Below are positions 7,300 through 11,090 of a DNA stretch of 11,090 nt, piece by piece. The notes under the pieces are model-generated. The model searched no databases and was not told the DNA's origin. It saw only the letters and a list, made by a program, of their open reading frames with translations. A program made the position numbers and the translations under genes. Every line of letters begins with the position of its first letter. Positions within the stretch are counted from its first letter, which is position 1. Source of the stretch: QNZT01 sp964573205 (GTDB lineage Bacteria > Campylobacterota > Campylobacteria > Campylobacterales > QNZT01); the NCBI GenBank assembly GCA_964573205.1, contig CAZNIT010000071.1:1-11090 (forward strand). Reading direction: 5' to 3'.

Positions 7300-8429
7300 C
7301 CTCTATTAGCCGATATCTCTTTTATCTGATCACAAATATAGTACACCTCGTCATCACTCAATCCCGTATAACAAGGTAAAGACAATATCTGCTGATAATT
7401 CGTCAACGCGACGGGAAAGTCGTTCACTCTAAGCGAATATTTATGTTTATAATATGTCAAAAGATGTAGAGGTACGAAATGAAGCCCCGTATATATTCCT
7501 TTATCTTTCAGCGCTCTAGCAAAATCGTCTCTATTTTTATCCACTTTGATTATATAGAGGTTGTAGGTGTGCTCGTTAACCTCAGCGGGCAGAGTTATAT
7601 GAGCCACTCCGCTTAAACATTCGTTATAGATTGAAGCGATATGCTTTCGTCTTTGAATCTGTTCGTCAGCCTTTTGCAGTTGTCCTATACAAAAAGCGGC
7701 ATCTAGTTCACTACTTTCGTATCCGATACCTATATCGACAACATCGTAAACATAACCGATATTTCCATATTTATCCCACTCTTTGGACTCAATTGCATGA
7801 TGACGTATGAGTTTAGCTCTCTCGTAAATATTTTCATCGTTAGTAGCTATGATTCCGGCTCCGCCGATAGAGTTTTTCATTTTTGAACTAAATCCGAATG
7901 TTGTTATGGTCGAACCGGTAGTTCCTATCATTTTTCCGTTATATTTCGTACCTAAAGCGGTCGAAGCATCCTCAATCACTTTTATGTTGTATTCGTCAGC
8001 AATTTCGTATATAGCATCCAAATCACTGCTTTGCCCGCCCACATGAGTAACTACGACCGCCTTTAATTTTTTATGATAATGTTTTTCCAACGCCTCTTTG
8101 AGTCTTTTTGGATCCATATTGAAGCTTTCACTTTGGATATCTACAAATATCGGCTCGGCGTCAAAATGTCTAACCGCTTCCGGAACAGCCGGATGAGCGT
8201 TTACCGAACATAATATTTTATCGCCTCTTTTAAGTTCCAACGCAAACATACTAAGATGCATAGCACCGCTCCAACTTGATGTAGATACGGCATATTTACA
8301 ACCGATATACTCACACATCAAATCTTCAAGCTCCTCGATTTTAGAAGCGCCTTTTAACGATAGAACCTCTTGAATCAGATTTTTCTCGTTCTGATCGATA
8401 GAGGGCAGGTAAAATGGAATCTCTTTCAT
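7296..8429 (-). CDS. DegT/DnrJ/EryC1/StrS-family PLP aminotransferase (sugar aminotransferase)
   Basis: A 377-residue fold-type I PLP enzyme of the family that aminates nucleotide-linked keto-sugars in the cytoplasm. Recognisable blocks: the N-terminal IPFYLPSIDQNE, GCKYAVSTSSWSGAMHLS (43-60), FDAEPIFVDI (89-98), HVGGQSSDLDAI (129-140), EDASTALG with PLP-nitrogen-binding Asp154 (153-160), and TGLHFVPLHL in the C-terminal part. The lysine segment reads FGFSSKMKNSIGGAG (178-192): lined up without gaps on the usual FSFxxxKxxxxxEGG pattern, the PLP-lysine column falls on Met184, between Lys183 and Lys185. One of these lysines is presumably catalytic. The gene follows nadE by 15 bp with AAGGAG 8 nt before ATG, and overlaps lpxK by 4 nt. 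That coupling hints at a lipid A or surface-sugar role, for example a GnnB-like enzyme making a 3-amino-GlcNAc, but the substrate cannot be read from sequence. Confidence 0.88.
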   Translation of the reverse strand: MKEIPFYLPSIDQNEKNLIQEVLSLKGASKIEELEDLMCEYIGCKYAVSTSSWSGAMHLSMFALELKRGDKILCSVNAHPAVPEAVRHFDAEPIFVDIQSESFNMDPKRLKEALEKHYHKKLKAVVVTHVGGQSSDLDAIYEIADEYNIKVIEDASTALGTKYNGKMIGTTGSTITTFGFSSKMKNSIGGAGIIATNDENIYERAKLIRHHAIESKEWDKYGNIGYVYDVVDIGIGYESSELDAAFCIGQLQKADEQIQRRKHIASIYNECLSGVAHITLPAEVNEHTYNLYIIKVDKNRDDFARALKDKGIYTGLHFVPLHLLTYYKHKYSLRVNDFPVALTNYQQILSLPCYTGLSDDEVYYICDQIKEISANRG

Positions 8430-8437
8430 AACAACTT

Positions 8438-8443
8438 CTCCTT
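8438..8443 (-). promoter_or_regulatory. Ribosome binding site of the DegT-family aminotransferase
   Basis: Minus-strand AAGGAG in the 15-bp gap after nadE, 8 nt before the ATG at 8429. It is the strongest ribosome site in the operon and confirms this start. Confidence 0.75.
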
Positions 8444-8444
8444 C

Positions 8445-9251
8445 TTATAGTTTAATATCTCTTGGGTATAAAAAATCATGCCCGATAGTTCGGGATGTAA
8501 GCTTTGCGATAACGGGCGGCTTTCGTTTGAACTGATTTTGGTATATCTTTTTAATAATCATATCTATCATCTCAATATCAAATCCTTTTTCGATCAATTC
8601 TTCACGAGAGAGCCTGTTTTCCACAAACTCTCTCAAAGCGCGATCCAATACGGCATATGTATATCCGAGCTCCTCTTCGTCACTTTGCCCTTCCCACAAA
8701 TCAGCCGAGGGAGGTTTTTTTACGATCTCTTCGTTCACGCCAAGGTAATCGGCAAATTCGAAAATCTCGCTTTTATAAAGATCTCCGATAGGATTTATAG
8801 CCGAAGCTAAATCACCGAAAATTGTTCCATATCCCAAAAGTAACTCACTTTTGTTGCTGGTTCCAAGAACTAGTGCCCTCTCTCTTGCAGATATGTCAAA
8901 AAGTATCGACATACGCATCCTTGCGGAAAAATTTCCTATTCGAAGCGCATCGGCATTTTCAAGTTCTTTATAACTTCTAATCAAATCGGCTATAGGCTCC
9001 ACAATATAATTTATATCGAATTTCTCACATAAGATTTTCGCATCTTCCACACTAGCGGAACTAGAATAATAAGAAGGCATCATGACACAAAGTAGCCGAT
9101 CTCCAAACGCCTCTTTCGCCAACACGGCTACCACCGCCGAATCGATCCCCCCACTTAATCCCATAACTCCGCCGTTAAGCCCGGTTTTGAAAGTCTCCTC
9201 TTTTAGAAACTGTATCAGATACTCTTTAATTCGTCTATATTTTTTAGACAT
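8445..9251 (-). CDS. nadE: NH3-dependent NAD+ synthetase
   Basis: Amidates deamido-NAD (nicotinate adenine dinucleotide) to NAD using ATP and ammonia, the last step of NAD synthesis, in the cytoplasm. With the start at ATG 9251 it has 268 residues, the usual size of the ammonia-dependent form; no N-terminal glutaminase domain is present. Motifs: the ATP-pyrophosphatase loop GLSGGIDSAV (31-40), LGTSNKSELLLGYGTIFGD (129-147), NPIGDLYKSEIF (153-164), KKPPSADLWEGQSDEEELG (178-196) and the C-terminal KRKPPVIAKL (242-251). I prefer ATG 9251 over an upstream in-frame TTG (9266) because AGAGG lies 4 nt before the ATG. It is the first gene of the compact minus-strand run and is preceded by the AT-rich leader holding the probable promoter. 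Confidence 0.96.
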   Translation of the reverse strand: MSKKYRRIKEYLIQFLKEETFKTGLNGGVMGLSGGIDSAVVAVLAKEAFGDRLLCVMMPSYYSSSASVEDAKILCEKFDINYIVEPIADLIRSYKELENADALRIGNFSARMRMSILFDISARERALVLGTSNKSELLLGYGTIFGDLASAINPIGDLYKSEIFEFADYLGVNEEIVKKPPSADLWEGQSDEEELGYTYAVLDRALREFVENRLSREELIEKGFDIEMIDMIIKKIYQNQFKRKPPVIAKLTSRTIGHDFLYPRDIKL

Positions 9252-9255
9252 GTTA

Positions 9256-9260
9256 CCTCT
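9256..9260 (-). promoter_or_regulatory. Ribosome binding site that decides the nadE start
   Basis: Minus-strand AGAGG, then TAAC and ATG at 9251. The site would fall inside the coding region if the TTG at 9266 were used, so the shorter start is favoured. Confidence 0.65.
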
Positions 9261-9284
9261 GTTCAATATAAAAATCAGATAAAA

Positions 9285-9299
9285 TTAACTTTAATCAAC
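9285..9299. repeat. Direct repeat copy 1 in the nadE leader
   Basis: TTAACTTTAATCAAC matches the copy at 9339-9353 in 13 of 15 positions, in the same orientation and 54 bp apart. On the minus strand it reads GTTGATTAAAGTTAA and lies about +22 to +36 of the predicted transcript. Possible regulator half of a paired operator. Confidence 0.35.
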
Positions 9300-9312
9300 C
9301 GCAAGACCGTAA

Positions 9313-9325
9313 TTACTTAAAGTAA
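9313..9325. repeat. 13-bp palindrome TTACTTaAAGTAA over the predicted nadE start site
   Basis: Perfect 6-bp arms TTACTT / AAGTAA around one central base, spanning about -5 to +8 relative to the predicted start. Position suggests a repressor operator. In such AT-rich DNA a palindrome of this size can also occur by chance. Confidence 0.35.
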
Positions 9326-9326
9326 A

Positions 9327-9332
9327 ATTATA
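9327..9332 (-). promoter_or_regulatory. Candidate -10 box of the nadE operon promoter
   Basis: A consensus TATAAT on the minus strand gives a predicted start near 9320 and a leader of about 69 nt to the nadE ATG. There is no good -35 hexamer (GTGTTA at 17-bp spacing), consistent with the weak -35 requirement of Campylobacterota housekeeping promoters. Other A/T-rich hexamers in the leader are poorer candidates. Confidence 0.45.
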
Positions 9333-9338
9333 TTAATT

Positions 9339-9353
9339 TTAACCTTAATTAAC
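9339..9353. repeat. Direct repeat copy 2 in the nadE leader
   Basis: TTAACCTTAATTAAC, the partner of 9285-9299; minus-strand GTTAATTAAGGTTAA. It lies just upstream of the TATAAT box, about -33 to -19, where a bound protein would affect RNA polymerase access. Confidence 0.35.
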
Positions 9354-9495
9354 ACTTTTATATTTACAAAAATCGCTTAAGTTAGTTATAAATTAAACTA
9401 TTTAAAAAAATATTAATTAAAATAAAATAAAAGTAAAAAATAATATTTGAAGATGAGAATAAAAAGTTAAATATTTTTTAGTTTCTGTATGCAGT

Positions 9496-9526
9496 AAAAA
9501 AAGGGGATCAAAAATCCCCGTTTTTT
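9496..9526 (-). terminator. Intrinsic terminator after gspF
   Basis: The stem GGGGAT (9503-9508) pairs with ATCCCC (9514-9519) around a 5-nt loop. Read on the minus strand it is preceded by A-run sequence and followed by seven T residues, starting within a few bases of the gspF stop at 9532. With T-rich flanks on both sides it could also stop plus-strand transcripts. It separates the secretion genes from the nadE operon. Confidence 0.9.
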
Positions 9527-9531
9527 CTATA

Positions 9532-10776
9532 TTAGTTTTTAACCGCGGACGCCATATCCCACATAGGAAGGAATATCCCAAGAGCAAGCATAAGAACCAT
9601 ACCGGCGATAAAACCTATCAAAATAGGTTCGATATAAGCTGAAAGATTCTCTATGATATCGTTGAAACGATTGGCATAATATTCACTCACTTTCTCAAGC
9701 ATTTTATCAAGTGCGCCCCCCGATTCGCCGGCTTTTATCATTTGGATAAGCATGCCTTCGAAAAGTCCCGTATCTTCAAAAGCTTCCGTAAGGTTCGCTC
9801 CTCTCTCGACAGAGAGTTTTACCGAAGCTAGTTTATCTTTTATCTCTTCGTTATCTATCGTAATAACCGCCGTATCCAAAGCTTCGGCGATGGGAATACC
9901 GGCACGAACAAGCTCCGTAAAAATCAACATAAAACGACTCATAGATGCAAAAAATATAACATTTCCGATAAGATAAACTTTTAATATATGTTTATCTACT
10001 TTTCGTTTATAATTGTCATTAGTTTTATATTGATATTTATGGAAAGAGATTATAGCAATCAATCCTAACAAAATAAAATGACCGTAAGTATTTAAAGAAT
10101 GTTCCAAAAATAGTAAAAGCTTCGTAGGTGCGGGCAGATCGGCTCCGAGCTTTTCGAATATCTCTTTAAATTTTGGAACGACATACATCATAAGTATTGT
10201 AAATGCGATCGCGATCGCAACTATGACGGTTATTGGATACCTCATCGCGGATTTGAGTTTTTTGGCGTTTTCCATCATCTCTTCCAAAACCTCGGCAAGT
10301 TTTGTCAAAGATTCCGACATATTACCGGTATTTTCACCAAGTTCTATCATAGCTATCGTCACATCACCTACCTGATATTTATAAGGCATCATAGCTTCGG
10401 TAAAACTTTTACCGGCATTTAGATCTTCGTCAACCTGTTCGAAAATCGCTTTTAAATCTTTATCGACGGTTGATTTGGTAACTTCACGAATACTATCATG
10501 AATAGAAATACCGGCATTCGTCATAACTGCAAGTTGTCTGATTGCAGATATCAAAGATTCGGTTTTGATCTTCTTTTTGCTCATAGCGCCGAAAAAAGTC
10601 TCTTTCATATCCTCAATACGATTTTCAAGAGGTGCAGAGACTTCATAAGCCTTAAGAACGGTACCGTTTGGAATCTTCGCCTTAGCGATTAAAATAGCTT
10701 CTCTTCTACTTACGGCCTTTATGAGTTCTGTTCCTCTTTTTCCCTGCTGTATAAAATTAACTTCAAAATATGTCAT
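9532..10776 (-). CDS. gspF: Type II secretion / competence inner-membrane platform protein (GspF/PilC family)
   Basis: A 414-residue polytopic inner-membrane protein, the usual length for GspF/PilC/CtsF. It has the family's two-fold architecture: a first cytoplasmic T2SSF repeat (about 75-198, with FIRQL-type helix IRQLAVMTNAGISIHDSI and IELGENTGNMSESLTKLAEV), a first membrane span (about 181-200), a second span (about 231-246), and a second T2SSF repeat (about 280-402, with FTELVRAGIPIAEALDT and IKAGESGGALDKMLEKV) ending in a third span (about 381-403). The family forms the platform that couples the cytoplasmic GspE/PilB ATPase to pseudopilus assembly. ATG overlaps the gspE stop as ATGA, with GGTGG 7 nt upstream. 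It is the last gene before the terminator. In Campylobacter the homologous pair ctsE/ctsF serves natural transformation, so DNA uptake is as likely a role as protein export. Confidence 0.93.
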   Translation of the reverse strand: MTYFEVNFIQQGKRGTELIKAVSRREAILIAKAKIPNGTVLKAYEVSAPLENRIEDMKETFFGAMSKKKIKTESLISAIRQLAVMTNAGISIHDSIREVTKSTVDKDLKAIFEQVDEDLNAGKSFTEAMMPYKYQVGDVTIAMIELGENTGNMSESLTKLAEVLEEMMENAKKLKSAMRYPITVIVAIAIAFTILMMYVVPKFKEIFEKLGADLPAPTKLLLFLEHSLNTYGHFILLGLIAIISFHKYQYKTNDNYKRKVDKHILKVYLIGNVIFFASMSRFMLIFTELVRAGIPIAEALDTAVITIDNEEIKDKLASVKLSVERGANLTEAFEDTGLFEGMLIQMIKAGESGGALDKMLEKVSEYYANRFNDIIENLSAYIEPILIGFIAGMVLMLALGIFLPMWDMASAVKN

Positions 10777-11090
10777 GATTTAGCCACCCTATATACCTCT
10801 TCTATAGTAGTTTTGCCGTTAGCCGCACGAACGGTAGCATCTTTGAACATAGAAATGAAACCGTTTTTATCGGCATAATTGGAGATATCCTCTTTTGAAG
10901 CTCCTCTTGCGATCATACTTTGGATGTTGTCGTCAACGACCAATACTTCCGAAATCATTTCACGCCCTAAATAACCGGTATTGTTACATTTATCACACCC
11001 TTTGGCTTTATAGAACTGATAGTGATCAGGAAGCATTGGACTTAAATCTTTTAATACATCTTCGGGAAGCTCCGTTTTGATTTTACAATG
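10773..11090 (-). CDS. gspE: GspE/PilB-family secretion ATPase, C-terminal part (5' part outside window)
   Basis: The open frame continues to the right edge with no start in view; the 105 visible residues are the C-terminal end. An internal ATG at 11036 is not the true start, since the frame and similarity continue upstream of it. The visible part carries Cys2 and the pair GCDKC (Cys32, Cys35). The 30-residue distance between Cys2 and Cys32 fits the second and third cysteines of the tetracysteine zinc motif of GspE/PilB; the first cysteine lies just outside. This is followed by NNTGYLGREMISEVLVVDD, matching the family's GYxGRxxIxEhLxVDD block. Walker A and B lie outside the window. The hexameric ATPase powers pseudopilus assembly at the inner-membrane platform made by the adjacent gspF, with which it overlaps by 4 nt. 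Corresponds to CtsE in Campylobacter competence. Confidence 0.93.
   Translation of the reverse strand, partial: HCKIKTELPEDVLKDLSPMLPDHYQFYKAKGCDKCNNTGYLGREMISEVLVVDDNIQSMIARGASKEDISNYADKNGFISMFKDATVRAANGKTTIEEVYRVAKS

Larger units (their letters stand above)
9252..9495. other. Very AT-rich leader upstream of nadE, no gene
   Basis: About 245 bp almost devoid of G and C, dense in TTAA, ATTAA and A-runs, with no open frame that looks coding on either strand. It holds a TATAAT box, a palindrome over the predicted transcription start and two near-identical 15-bp elements, each listed separately. It is the only sizeable non-coding region after the gspF terminator and so must drive the nadE operon. 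Long A/T tracts suggest an UP-element-like or curved upstream region. Confidence 0.7.

Noticed and set aside
9252..9266. TTG-initiated extension of nadE by 5 residues
   Set aside because: The AGAGG ribosome site lies within this stretch, directly before ATG 9251, so the shorter start is better.
9265..9270. TATATT as an alternative nadE -10 box
   Set aside because: It would put the transcript start within a few bases of the ATG, removing the ribosome site from the mRNA.
9361..9480. Possible CRISPR or tandem repeat array in the AT-rich spacer
   Set aside because: Repeated TTAA/ATTAA words have no fixed period or unit and reflect base composition; only the 15-bp pair was kept.
11034..11036. 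ATG as the start of an 87-residue gene
   Set aside because: The frame stays open to the window edge and the residues upstream, including a zinc-motif cysteine, match GspE, so this is an internal methionine.

Overview
The window looks like chromosomal DNA of a Campylobacterota (epsilonproteobacterial) species, probably a free-living, Sulfurimonas/Sulfurovum-like relative rather than a host-adapted Campylobacter. This is inferred from the AT-rich sequence, tight gene packing with 4-nt start/stop overlaps, the gene set around lpxK, thrC and nadE (also grouped in Campylobacter), and a histidine kinase with the HQWKQPLN H-box common in this phylum. The genus cannot be fixed from sequence reading alone.

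Layout from left to right. On the plus strand, only the last 46 codons of argG (argininosuccinate synthase) are present. Everything else reads on the minus strand, so transcription runs right to left. At the right edge are the end of a gspE-type secretion/competence ATPase and a complete gspF-type membrane platform gene, coupled by ATGA and closed by a strong intrinsic terminator. Next comes a very AT-rich spacer of about 280 bp with a candidate promoter, a 13-bp palindrome and a pair of near-identical 15-bp direct repeats. It leads into a compact run: nadE (NAD synthetase), a DegT-family aminotransferase, lpxK (lipid A 4'-kinase), argB (acetylglutamate kinase), thrC (threonine synthase) and a UvrD/Rep-type helicase. 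Gaps in this run are 16 bp or less, and two joints overlap by 4 nt. A 117-bp spacer with a TATAAT box then precedes an orphan MASE1 membrane histidine kinase. Its 3' end overlaps the 3' end of argG by 26 bp.

The six-gene run mixes NAD, lipid A, arginine, threonine and DNA repair genes, so it is best seen as a housekeeping operon, not a single pathway. The functional links that can be argued are argB with argG (arginine synthesis), gspE with gspF (one secretion or DNA-uptake machine), and possibly the DegT aminotransferase with lpxK (an amino-sugar lipid A). I found no CRISPR array, tRNA, rRNA, insertion sequence, phage gene or clear new defence system. The most interesting points are small: a clamp-binding-like motif in the helicase, a shifted lysine in the DegT enzyme next to lpxK, and the structured nadE leader.
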